Below, piece after piece: positions 1 to 7,543 of a DNA stretch of 41,129 nt; position 1 is the stretch's first letter; every line of letters starts with the position of its first letter. Source of the stretch: Burkholderiales bacterium (GTDB taxonomy: Bacteria > Pseudomonadota > Gammaproteobacteria > Burkholderiales > Burkholderiaceae_D); NCBI GenBank assembly GCA_947451925.1, contig CANGAW010000025.1:1-41129 (forward strand), read 5' to 3'. A program made the translations under genes and the position numbers. The notes beneath the pieces were generated by a model that was given only the letters and a program-made list of their open reading frames with translations, was not told the origin of the DNA and did not search any database.

Positions 1-74
1 AAAGTCTCCGGAAATCAATGCCCGCCAGCGGCGGGCCAAGACTGCGATTGTACTGAGTCCGGCCGCTGCCTGCG

Positions 75-467
75 CTAAAGGGTGCTACCTTTCAGGCCGT
101 CGACATGGCTATGTTCATAGTGCGCCTGACAAGGCGCGCAGCGCTCGGCCGCCGGCATCGCCTTCAATCGTTCAACCGGAATCGGTTCGCCGCAATGGCT
201 GCATGCACCGTAGGTACCGTTGGCGATTTTTTTGCGCGCCAGTTCAATGGCACGCAATTCAATCCAGTCGCGCGCCACCGCTGCGTTACCCAAATCCACA
301 GAAAGGTTGGCAAAAGACTGGTCGCCCGGGTCGGGCACATCGCTGGCAATCTGATTGTGAACTTCCTGTAGTGCCAGCTCACGTGCGATATCGTCGCGCA
401 AAGCCTGCTCACGCTTTGCCAGCATGTCCAGAAAATTTATTTCTTGCGGCTCGTTGATCTTCTGCAT
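75..467 (-). CDS. DksA/TraR-family C4 zinc-finger transcriptional regulator
   Basis: A 130-residue protein of the DksA/TraR family, which bind RNA polymerase through the secondary channel and modulate transcription, often with ppGpp. Visible features: a helical N-terminal half (residues 1-80), an acidic tip-like segment around 45-50 (PDPGDQ), and a C4 zinc finger C89-x2-C92-x17-C110-x2-C113. The length is near that of the shorter DksA paralogues. The start is supported by GGAGG just upstream on the minus strand. It stands alone; no operon partner is visible. Family assignment is firm; whether this is the housekeeping DksA or a paralogue cannot be decided here, though the tip sequence differs from the classical DxxDxA and favours a paralogue. 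Confidence 0.85.
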   Translation of the reverse strand: MQKINEPQEINFLDMLAKREQALRDDIARELALQEVHNQIASDVPDPGDQSFANLSVDLGNAAVARDWIELRAIELARKKIANGTYGACSHCGEPIPVERLKAMPAAERCAPCQAHYEHSHVDGLKGSTL

Positions 468-850
468 GCCATCCTCCGACTGACAAATAATTCGCCGTTC
501 TTCCTTGTATTGGCTACGACTGGCTAAGATTGGGTGGATTGATTACGCCAAGCAGCACTCAAACAGGCAATGCCTGAACCGCCCCAGACTAGCACTGTCA
601 GCAGCAAATTTTTTGATCACGCTGCCTGCACAGAGCAAAGCCGATTTGATCTTGCGCATCGCAGGATGCAATTGCCAATTTCTCAAAATTGATTCGATTA
701 TCGCAACGAAATTGTCTGCTTTTCATTGGACCATCACAAGGCTTGCACCTCGCTTGATTTCGCTCAAGTGGGGACCTCTGGACAACAATGCGCGTGTCGC
801 TAAACTCAATTTTCCAAGAATAAATTTACTCACCACACAGAGAGGATGAA
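468..850. other. Intergenic spacer without a convincing gene
   Basis: This 383-base stretch lies between a minus-strand DksA-like gene and a plus-strand small gene, so it should hold their divergent promoters. An open frame from 505 to 849 begins only with TTG, has no ribosome-binding site and no recognisable family, and I do not accept it. No repeat, RNA or terminator is evident to me. Confidence 0.5.
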
Positions 851-1126
851 ATGACAAAACGAATCTCGGCGAAAGAGTTGATGAACGAATTATTAAACTC
901 GTCCAACCACAGTGCGATGAGCATGCGCGAGCAATTTTTGCTGCGCGAAACGCTCTACAGTCTGGCCCGCATGATCAAATCTGAACACATGCTGGAAGTG
1001 CGGCAAAGCGTAAAAAAACTGGTGCCCGATTCCTGGCAGCCTGTGCATATCCGGCGCGGCAAGCGCAAATCAGGCAAAGCCCTTGATTACCCTGGTCAAG
1101 CTCAGCTGGTATGGGGTTGTGAATAG
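851..1126 (+). CDS. Conserved-looking small hypothetical protein (91 aa)
   Basis: A 91-residue soluble protein with no signal peptide or membrane segment. It is helical in its first two thirds (a stretch with LLRETLYSLARMIKSEHMLEVRQSV, residues about 29-54, broken here only for description) and basic near 70-76 (RRGKRKSGK). GAGAGGATGAA precedes the ATG, a usable Shine-Dalgarno. A hairpin followed by a T-rich tract lies just downstream, supporting a genuine monocistronic unit. I do not recognise a function. Confidence 0.6.
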   Translation: MTKRISAKELMNELLNSSNHSAMSMREQFLLRETLYSLARMIKSEHMLEVRQSVKKLVPDSWQPVHIRRGKRKSGKALDYPGQAQLVWGCE

Positions 1127-1528
1127 GCTTTTGTCTGGTATGACAGTACGAATCCGGCGCGCCCATTTGCCCGCCTTTTGAATTTGCCACTTCAAGGCAT
1201 GGGCGTTTATTTTTTCAGTGGCGCTACATCATCGTCCGGTTTTCAACAGATTGCCTTGTTTTGCGTCATGTCCGACTAGTTGAATGAAATCATCAACTTA
1301 GCGTGAAGCCATTATGCTTATCCACAGGATTATCCCCGTTTGCTGTGAGCAAATCGCAGAACGTCATAAGGCCATTACTGGCTGCACAGGCTTATCAAAA
1401 ATTTATCGGCGTTTGCTTTATTGGCAATAATCACGATTTGACTGCACCAGACTAGTGAACTTGTAAACAATCAAGTAAAGTGTGCAGCAGTTTGTGTCAG
1501 CGCAAAACCGGGTATCAGGCAAAGGCCA
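1127..1528. other. 402-base spacer holding a terminator and the RodZ-like gene's promoter region
   Basis: Apart from the terminator at its left end, this spacer contains no gene I can support. It has one exact DnaA-box-like nonamer (TTATCCACA, 1318-1326) followed by looser TTATC sequences at 1330 and near 1391. One exact 9-mer is expected by chance in a window this size, so I do not read it as an origin. Confidence 0.4.
1160..1215 (+). terminator. Probable rho-independent terminator after the 91-aa gene
   Basis: CGCCCAT (1160-1166) pairs with ATGGGCG (1199-1205). Inside it GCCTTTTGAA pairs with TTCAAGGC with a two-base bulge, and there is a further bulge on the left arm. The right arm runs directly into TTTATTTTTT (1206-1215). 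It lies 34 bases after the stop codon. Confidence 0.55.
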
Positions 1529-2443
1529 ATGAAAACAATATTCTCCCTGGATTCCACTTTTATCGATGGAAAAAAACTCAAAGCAGCCCGAGAAGCCAGC
1601 CAGCTCTCGGTTGCTGAGCTGGCTTTTTCGCTGACCATTTCAAACGAACAGCTGGTATGCATAGAAGAAGGTAGCATGAAGCCTTTTTACAGCGTCGCCC
1701 ACAAACTGATCGCTGTCAGAAAACTGGCCAAGGCCCTGCATATTCCCTTTGAACAGGTGGTCAGCGGAGCGGATACAGAACGCGCGGCCAAGCTCAGCGA
1801 ACAACCGCAAGCCGTTACGCAAAATGCGGACGATCAGGCAACGCCGCATGCTTACGTTTTGCGCGAAACAGCCTCCCGGCGCAATTCGGAAATTCACCGC
1901 AGTGCCTATTTGCTCAGTGCTGTTCTGCTGGCGGGCATCGTCTTGTATGCCACTTTCAGCGGCGGCAGCGACGCTATTGTGCCGCCAGCGGCACACCAGA
2001 GCGTACCCATCCAGGAAGCTGACAAGCCAGCCGCAATCACCGCTGCTACTATCACCGCTGCCGCCGGCAAGAGTGAAGCAGCGGTAGCGAGCGATCCCTG
2101 TGCAACAGAGGCATCAGAGGCATCAAAGACACCCCCGGCTGAACTGCCAAGCTGGAGCCCGGCGTTTCAGCGCAAGCCCAGCCAGAGCATCTACCTGGTC
2201 AGCCGACAAGGCGGCGCCGTCTGCGTCAGCGATGCGGGCGGCCAAAGCGCGCAACTGATTTTAAAACCCATGGTTGGTCAGTCTTTTTCCGGCAAACCGC
2301 CTTACATCGTCCGTTCAAGCCAGCTGGCCTTTGTCGACATGTATTTGCAAGGGGTAAAAGTCAAAGTGCCCGAGCAAAGCAATGCCATCAAGCTGGTGCC
2401 CAGCCGCCAGCGCATGCCTGAGGCGACCGTCAGCGCCAACTAA
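1529..2443 (+). CDS. RodZ-like membrane-anchored helix-turn-helix protein
   Basis: A 304-residue protein with RodZ architecture: an XRE/HTH_25-type helix-turn-helix at about 14-80 (GKKLKAAREASQLSVAEL, then a recognition-helix-like segment), a charged linker, one membrane span at about 126-143 (AYLLSAVLLAGIVLYATF), a Pro/Ala-rich low-complexity region, and a C-terminal periplasmic domain (about 205-290) resembling the DUF4115 beta domain of RodZ (GQSFSGKPPYIVRSSQ). RodZ links MreB to the cell-elongation machinery. This copy is not next to ispG, hisS or the outer-membrane assembly genes where housekeeping rodZ usually sits, so it may be a paralogue. No strong Shine-Dalgarno is visible. Confidence 0.65.
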   Translation: MKTIFSLDSTFIDGKKLKAAREASQLSVAELAFSLTISNEQLVCIEEGSMKPFYSVAHKLIAVRKLAKALHIPFEQVVSGADTERAAKLSEQPQAVTQNADDQATPHAYVLRETASRRNSEIHRSAYLLSAVLLAGIVLYATFSGGSDAIVPPAAHQSVPIQEADKPAAITAATITAAAGKSEAAVASDPCATEASEASKTPPAELPSWSPAFQRKPSQSIYLVSRQGGAVCVSDAGGQSAQLILKPMVGQSFSGKPPYIVRSSQLAFVDMYLQGVKVKVPEQSNAIKLVPSRQRMPEATVSAN

Positions 2444-2649
2444 ATACTCTGCCACTGCAGCGCTTCTATCGCGATGCAACATGGATAAGAGTTGACTGAA
2501 AGCACCAAGCAATCTCATCATCTGCCAGTATTGGCTGTTGATCGATCCCGCTATCAATCAAACAGGATGCCGCGCAGAACGACTTCCTCTGCACAGCATT
2601 CGCCCGCATGCGCCGCAACGATCCATATAAAACAAATCAAGAGGAGACC

Positions 2650-3975
2650 ATGAAGCGACTTCCACGCAGCTTAATTGCGCGCCGTCAGTTGGCACGCCTG
2701 TCAGGTGCAAGCTTGCTGGCACTGGCAACACTCGCCACCAGCGGTGCCGCCGCCGCTGAAGATTTTCGCGTCGGCATCGTCAGCTTTTTGTCGGGTCAGG
2801 CCGCCGACAGTTTTGGCGTACCCGCCATCAATGGCGCCAAGGTCATGATCGAGGCCTTCAACAAAGGCAAAGCACCAGCGCCCTATAACAAACCCGGCTT
2901 TGGCGGCATGAATATCGTGCCGGTCTATGTCGACGAAAATGGTGGCGCCACCAAGCAGGTGCAAGAGCTGCGCAATTTATATGACCGCGAAAATGTCGAC
3001 GTCGTCGTCGGCTATGTCGGCTCGGGCGACTGCCTGGCCGCGGCACCGGCAGCAGAAGAAATGAAAAAATTTCTGATTCTGTATGACTGCGGCACACCGC
3101 GCATTTTTGAAGAAAACAATTACAAATACGTCTTTCGTACCGCCTCGCATGGGGCAATGGATAACGTCGCAGCAGCCCGCTATCTGAAGGCGCGCAATAT
3201 TAAAGTCAACAGCATCAACCTGATCAATCAGGACTATGCATGGGGCCAGGATTCGCTGAAAGATTTTTCGCTGTCGATGAAATCGCTGTATCCGGATGCC
3301 AAAGTGCTGGCTGACCAGCGGCCGAAGTTTGGCGCTGGCCAGTACGGCACGGAAATTTCGCAGCTGATGTCACAACCGGCAGACGTTACCCACTCCAGCA
3401 TGTGGGGTGGCGATTTGCAGGCGATGATTTTGCAGGCTACCCCACGTGGCCTGTTCAAGAAGTCGCAAGTGGTGCTGACTGCGGCCGACCATGTGCTGGT
3501 GCCGCTGGGCGAGAAAATGCCCAATGGCGTGATATTGGGTGCGCGCGGTGCTTATGGCCTGATGGCACCGAAGTCAGACCTGAATGACTGGTGGTGGTCC
3601 TTGTATCAAAATGCATGGAAAGTCTATCCGGTGCAGGCACCGTACCGCATGGCGCAAGCGCTGCTGGGTCTGAAACTCGCAGTAGAAAAAGCGATGGCTG
3701 CCAATGGCGGCAAAAAACCGAGCACCGAGCAAATTGCCGCCGCATTGCGCGGCTCGGAATGGGAAGCACCGGGCGGTCGTATCAAGATGGCTTTAGGCGA
3801 AGGCCAGCAGGCAATTCAGTCCACGGCCATCGGCCGCACACGCTGGGACGCCGCCAAGAAAATGGTGATGCTCGACGACATACAGCGTTTTCCAGCCGAG
3901 TGCGTCAATCCCCCTGCCAATATGAAATCGGAAGACTGGCTAAAGGCCGGTTTTCCGGGGGCGAAGTGTAATTAA
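2650..3975 (+). CDS. ABC transporter periplasmic binding protein, branched-chain amino acid type
   Basis: Start chosen at 2650 because AAGAGGAGACC directly precedes it; an in-frame ATG at 2608 has no such site and would lengthen a clear signal peptide. The 441-residue product starts with a basic N-region and a hydrophobic stretch ending at TSGAAAA before EDF, a probable Sec signal. The mature part is a type I periplasmic binding fold (Peripla_BP_6, LivK-like) starting DFRVGIVSFLSGQAADSFG. It heads an operon of two permeases, two ATPases and an acyl-CoA synthetase. The ligase suggests the ligand is a carboxylic acid (aromatic or aliphatic) rather than leucine, but that is inference from context. 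Confidence 0.88.
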   Translation: MKRLPRSLIARRQLARLSGASLLALATLATSGAAAAEDFRVGIVSFLSGQAADSFGVPAINGAKVMIEAFNKGKAPAPYNKPGFGGMNIVPVYVDENGGATKQVQELRNLYDRENVDVVVGYVGSGDCLAAAPAAEEMKKFLILYDCGTPRIFEENNYKYVFRTASHGAMDNVAAARYLKARNIKVNSINLINQDYAWGQDSLKDFSLSMKSLYPDAKVLADQRPKFGAGQYGTEISQLMSQPADVTHSSMWGGDLQAMILQATPRGLFKKSQVVLTAADHVLVPLGEKMPNGVILGARGAYGLMAPKSDLNDWWWSLYQNAWKVYPVQAPYRMAQALLGLKLAVEKAMAANGGKKPSTEQIAAALRGSEWEAPGGRIKMALGEGQQAIQSTAIGRTRWDAAKKMVMLDDIQRFPAECVNPPANMKSEDWLKAGFPGAKCN

Positions 3976-4078
3976 TCGCTGGGCCGGGACGACGTTTGAC
4001 AGGCTAGATAACTATCACTCGTCGTCTCGGCGCAGGCCTAATGACTTCAGTTAAGGGACAATTTTTCCGTTTTCAATG

Positions 4079-4179
4079 AAAGACACTGGGTCCCGATTTT
4101 CATCGGGACGACGGCAGGTGAGTGAAAAGCTTCTCCATTCCTACCGTCAACCCGGCGAAGGCCGGGATCCAGCGTCTTT
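4079..4179. repeat. Composite palindromic repeat with inverted ends (REP/MITE-like)
   Basis: The left end AAAGACACTGGGTCCCG (from 4079) is inverted at the right end as CGGGATCCAGCGTCTTT (to 4179), with two mismatches in 17. Each end contains its own hairpin: GTCCCGAT-TTTC-ATCGGGAC at 4090-4109 and CCCGGC-GAAG-GCCGGG at 4151-4166. The element sits inside the ABC operon between the binding-protein and permease genes, so its stem-loops could attenuate downstream expression or stabilise the binding-protein mRNA. Related copies lie near 11648, 24367 and 28106. Confidence 0.75.
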
Positions 4180-4250
4180 GCTTGACTGACTGGCATAAGA
4201 TGCCGGCCGGACCCCGATGTCTTTGACACCCCCATTTACACACGCACACC

Positions 4251-5147
4251 ATGAATCTTGCCCTCACCATCCTGATCGACGGCCTGACCTATGCGTCCTG
4301 GCTTTTCATCGTTGCGCTTGGCCTCACACTCGTGTTCGGCGTACTGAAAATCCTGAACGTCGCTCACGGCAGTTTTTACGCGCTCGGCGCTTATGCCGCT
4401 GCCAGTCTGGTCGGCTGGTTCGCCAGCATGCAGTTCGCGCCCGAATGGTCGCTGCTGGCCATGTTGCTGGCCGCGGTCATCGTTGCGGCCATCGTCGCGC
4501 CTTTGTGCGAGCGCGGCCTGCTGCGCTTTTTTTATGGCCGCGATGAAGTCCTGCTGGTGCTGGTGACCTATGCCCTGTTTCTGATTCTGGAGGACGTGAC
4601 CAAACTGATCTGGGGCGTTAATCCTTTCTATGTGTCGGAGCCGTATGCGCTGTTTGGCAGTGTGGACATTGGCACCCAGACCTATGTCGGTTATGACTTT
4701 TTGCTGGTGGCGGTTGCGGTCGTGGTTGGCTTCATTGTCTGGTGGGGTCTGAACCGCACGCAGATTGGCAAGATCGTGCTGGCAGTCATTCACAGCGAAG
4801 AAATTGCCGCCAGCATGGGCGTCAATGTGTCGCGCATTTATACCCTGGCCTTTGGCGCCGGGATTTTTCTCGCCGCGCTCGGTGGCGCACTCACCGCGCC
4901 CATGATTTCGGTGCAGCCCGGCGTATCGGTCGGCGTCATCATTCTCTCGTTTGCGGTGGTCATCATCGGCGGACTGGGCAGCATTCCGGGTGCTGCCATC
5001 GGCGCACTGATCGTCGGCATTGCCCGCTCTGCTGCCGTGCACATGATGCCAACAGCAGAATTATTTTCCATCTATCTGGTGATGGCGGTGGTGTTGATGT
5101 TCCGCCCCGAAGGTTTGTTTCAACGTGCACAGGCCAGAAAAATTTAA
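4251..5147 (+). CDS. Branched-chain amino acid-type ABC transporter permease (LivH-like)
   Basis: A 298-residue integral membrane protein of the LivH family (BPD_transp_2), with about eight hydrophobic segments. It carries the family's N-terminal signature GLTLVFGVLKILNVAHGSFY (near residues 24-43) and the cytoplasmic EEIAASMGVNVSRIY-type coupling loop near 184-198 that contacts the ATPases. Its stop codon abuts the next permease's ATG directly (TAAATG), so translation is probably coupled. The Shine-Dalgarno is weak. The gene is separated from its binding-protein gene by a 275-base spacer filled largely by a palindromic repeat. Confidence 0.9.
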   Translation: MNLALTILIDGLTYASWLFIVALGLTLVFGVLKILNVAHGSFYALGAYAAASLVGWFASMQFAPEWSLLAMLLAAVIVAAIVAPLCERGLLRFFYGRDEVLLVLVTYALFLILEDVTKLIWGVNPFYVSEPYALFGSVDIGTQTYVGYDFLLVAVAVVVGFIVWWGLNRTQIGKIVLAVIHSEEIAASMGVNVSRIYTLAFGAGIFLAALGGALTAPMISVQPGVSVGVIILSFAVVIIGGLGSIPGAAIGALIVGIARSAAVHMMPTAELFSIYLVMAVVLMFRPEGLFQRAQARKI

Positions 5148-6116
5148 ATGACGCACACCACTTCATCTATCTCGCATACGCGCATCATTGTTGCCGGTCT
5201 GGGCGGCATTGCCCTGCTTCTGGCTGCCGGCATCGTCATGCCGAAATGGCTCAATTTTTTACTCACCCTGGCCGCCGCCAATGGTCTGGTGTCGCTTGGC
5301 ATTGTGCTGTTGATGCGCAGCGGCGTGGTCTCTTTCGGGCAGGGCATGGTGTTTGCGCTCGGTGGCTACGCGGCCGCGCTAGCCTATGGCAAGCTCGGCG
5401 TCAGCGATGGCTTGCTGTTAACCCTGATAGGTGGTCTGGCAGCGCTGCTCTTCTCGCTGCCGTTTGCTTACCTGATCGCCCGTTACCGCGGCATTTTCTT
5501 TGCCATGCTGTCGCTATCCTTGTCGATGGTCTTGTACGGCATTCTGGTCAAGTCCGAAGTACTGGGCGGCTCGGACGGCTTCAACATGGGCCGCATCACG
5601 GTAGCCGGCATGCGGCCGACTGATGCCTGGAGCGGCTATACGAATTACGCGTTAACCATCGCCGTCTCCGGCATCATTGCGATTGCGGCGAAAGTGTATT
5701 TTGATTCGACCCGCGGCTTACTGGCACTGGCTGCCCGCGACAATGAAATCCGCGTCGAATATCTGGGCAGCTCGGTGCGTGAACTGATCGCCACCAATTA
5801 TTTGCTGGCGGCTTTTGTCGGCGGCATGGGCGGCGCGCTGGCGGTGATGGCGCTGGGTCATATCGAGCCCAACTTCAGTTACTGGACCACCTCGGGTGAA
5901 TTTGTGTTTGTCGCCATTCTCGCCGGCCACCACAGTGTGCTGGCTGCCTTCGTCGCCTCGGCGGTGCTGGAGATTGTGCGTTCCTTCTCCAGCTTATATT
6001 TTCCCAACACCTGGCAATTGGCGCTGGGTCTGTTTTTGCTGGCAGTAATCCGTTTTCTGCCACGCGGCATAGGCTCGCTGTGGGAAGCTCGCCGCAAACA
6101 AGGAGCGCCTTCATGA
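5148..6116 (+). CDS. Branched-chain amino acid-type ABC transporter permease (LivM-like)
   Basis: A 322-residue integral membrane protein of the LivM family and partner of the preceding permease. Family features include the early segment ANGLVSLGIVLLMRSGVVSFGQGMVFALGGY (residues about 43-73; shown here as a description of the glycine-rich LivM signature) and the coupling loop around DNEIRVEYLGSSVRELI. It starts immediately after the LivH-like stop and overlaps the next ATPase gene by four bases (ATGA), typical of a tightly translated operon. Confidence 0.9.
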   Translation: MTHTTSSISHTRIIVAGLGGIALLLAAGIVMPKWLNFLLTLAAANGLVSLGIVLLMRSGVVSFGQGMVFALGGYAAALAYGKLGVSDGLLLTLIGGLAALLFSLPFAYLIARYRGIFFAMLSLSLSMVLYGILVKSEVLGGSDGFNMGRITVAGMRPTDAWSGYTNYALTIAVSGIIAIAAKVYFDSTRGLLALAARDNEIRVEYLGSSVRELIATNYLLAAFVGGMGGALAVMALGHIEPNFSYWTTSGEFVFVAILAGHHSVLAAFVASAVLEIVRSFSSLYFPNTWQLALGLFLLAVIRFLPRGIGSLWEARRKQGAPS

Positions 6117-6877
6117 ATCTGCCTGCAACCGAAGCGCTGGCCATTTCAGCCCGCGGCATCCAAAAACGTTTTGGCGCCGTCGTGGCCGCTGCCGACATTC
6201 ATCTCGATATTGTGCACGGTCAGAAAGTCAGTCTGATCGGCAGCAATGGCGCGGGGAAAACCACCTTCGTCAATATGCTTACCGGCTTCATTCAACCCGA
6301 TGAAGGCACGATCCTGCTGCACGGGGAAAACATCACCGGTCTGGCACCGCGCAAGGTGGCTCGCCTTGGCGTGGCCCGTTCGTTTCAGATTCCGCAGCTG
6401 TACAAAGACCTAAGCGTACTCGACAACATGCTGGTGGCTGTCGCCAGCCAGCACAATAATTTATCCTTCTGGCGGCCGGCAAAAAATGCGGCAGCCATCG
6501 CCCGCGCGCAGCAGTTGCTGGAGCGCTTTGAATTATCACAGCATGCACAAAGACTGGTCGGCGAATTACCGGGCGGGGTGCGCAAGCTGCTCGATATTGC
6601 GATGGCACTGACCCGGCAACCCAAGGTCTTGCTGCTCGATGAGCCAACGTCGGGGGTGTCGGGCGACGAAAAATTTCCGATGATGGAAACCGTGATGCGT
6701 GCCCTGGCGCAGGAAGCAGTCACCGTGCTTTTTGTTGAACATGACATGGATATTGTCGAGCGTTTCGCCGACCGCGTGGTAGCGTTTTACAGCGGCCGCA
6801 TCATCGCCGACGATGTGCCCGCTGCGGCACTGGCTGCGCCCGATGTGCGCCGCTATGTGACCGGCACCTTGCGCTGA
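6113..6877 (+). CDS. ABC transporter ATP-binding protein (LivG-like)
   Basis: Start set at 6113, where AAGGAGCGCCTTC precedes an ATG overlapping the upstream stop; a longer frame from 6080 would run into the permease gene. The 254-residue ATPase has Walker A GSNGAGKTT (43-51), the Q-loop region ARSFQIPQLYKDL, Walker B LLLDEPTSGVS and a switch histidine in FVEHDMD. The ABC signature is atypical: GELPGGVRKLL replaces LSGGQ, keeping only the paired glycines. With its partner ATPase it would power the importer. Confidence 0.88.
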   Translation: MNLPATEALAISARGIQKRFGAVVAAADIHLDIVHGQKVSLIGSNGAGKTTFVNMLTGFIQPDEGTILLHGENITGLAPRKVARLGVARSFQIPQLYKDLSVLDNMLVAVASQHNNLSFWRPAKNAAAIARAQQLLERFELSQHAQRLVGELPGGVRKLLDIAMALTRQPKVLLLDEPTSGVSGDEKFPMMETVMRALAQEAVTVLFVEHDMDIVERFADRVVAFYSGRIIADDVPAAALAAPDVRRYVTGTLR

Positions 6878-6888
6878 GAGAAAAAGCC

Positions 6889-7536
6889 ATGCTGAAAATA
6901 GAAGCCATTGATGTTGCCATTCAGTCCGTGCAAGTGCTGCGCGGTTTTTCGCTCGACGTCCCCGACGGCGCCATGATAGGGCTGATCGGTCGCAACGGGG
7001 CCGGCAAAAGCACCACCCTGCGCGCCGTGATGGGACACTTGCCACTGCGGGCAGGCCGCATCGAATTCGATGGTCAGGATCTGGCCGCCCTGCCGCGCCA
7101 TGAGCGTGCTGCAATGGGCATAGGTTACATGCCGGAAGATCGCGGCCTGGTGCCGGAACTGACGGTGGAAGAAAATATTCTGGTACCGGTATGGGCCTCC
7201 AAAACCATGCAGCCTGCAGCCAGACTGGAATTTGTCTATACCGTACTGCCCGAACTCAAAGCCATGCGCGAGCGGCGCGCGCTGCTGCTCTCCGGCGGCC
7301 AGCAAAAACTGGTGGCGCTGGCGCGTGCGCTGGCCATTGGCAGCCGCTTGCTGCTGCTTGACGAACCCTTTGAAGGCGTAGCGCCGGCCTTGTCGGCACG
7401 CCTGTCCGAGGTGATTGCCGGTTTATCCGGCAGTGCGATTTCGGTACTGATTGCGCAGTCGGATCTGAATCATTCAAAGAATTTGCTCAATGCGGAAGTG
7501 GTGATTGAGCGCGGCGCCAATCTGGCTGCGGCATGA
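6889..7536 (+). CDS. ABC transporter ATP-binding protein (LivF-like)
   Basis: A 215-residue ATPase with Walker A GRNGAGKST (about 33-41), a canonical LLSGGQQK signature, Walker B LLLLDEPFEGVAP and a MPEDRGLVPELTVEEN Q-loop segment typical of LivF. It is somewhat shorter than the usual 230-240 residues because the C-terminal tail is trimmed after VVIERG; the core motifs are intact. It lies 11 bases after the LivG-like gene and eight bases before the ligase start. Confidence 0.88.
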   Translation: MLKIEAIDVAIQSVQVLRGFSLDVPDGAMIGLIGRNGAGKSTTLRAVMGHLPLRAGRIEFDGQDLAALPRHERAAMGIGYMPEDRGLVPELTVEENILVPVWASKTMQPAARLEFVYTVLPELKAMRERRALLLSGGQQKLVALARALAIGSRLLLLDEPFEGVAPALSARLSEVIAGLSGSAISVLIAQSDLNHSKNLLNAEVVIERGANLAAA

Positions 7537-7543
7537 GGCCGGC

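Noticed and set aside
505..849. Open frame of 114 codons between the DksA-like and small hypothetical genes
   Set aside because: TTG start, no Shine-Dalgarno, no signal or domain, and composition unlike neighbouring genes.
1318..1338. Exact DnaA box TTATCCACA followed by TTATCCCCG
   Set aside because: One exact 9-mer on either strand is expected about once in 41 kb. The surroundings show no dnaA, dnaN or AT-rich unwinding element, so this is not an origin.
4236..5042. 268-codon minus-strand frame opposite the LivH-like permease
   Set aside because: Gln/Asp/His-rich composition typical of antisense to a membrane-protein gene; the permease on the other strand is certain.
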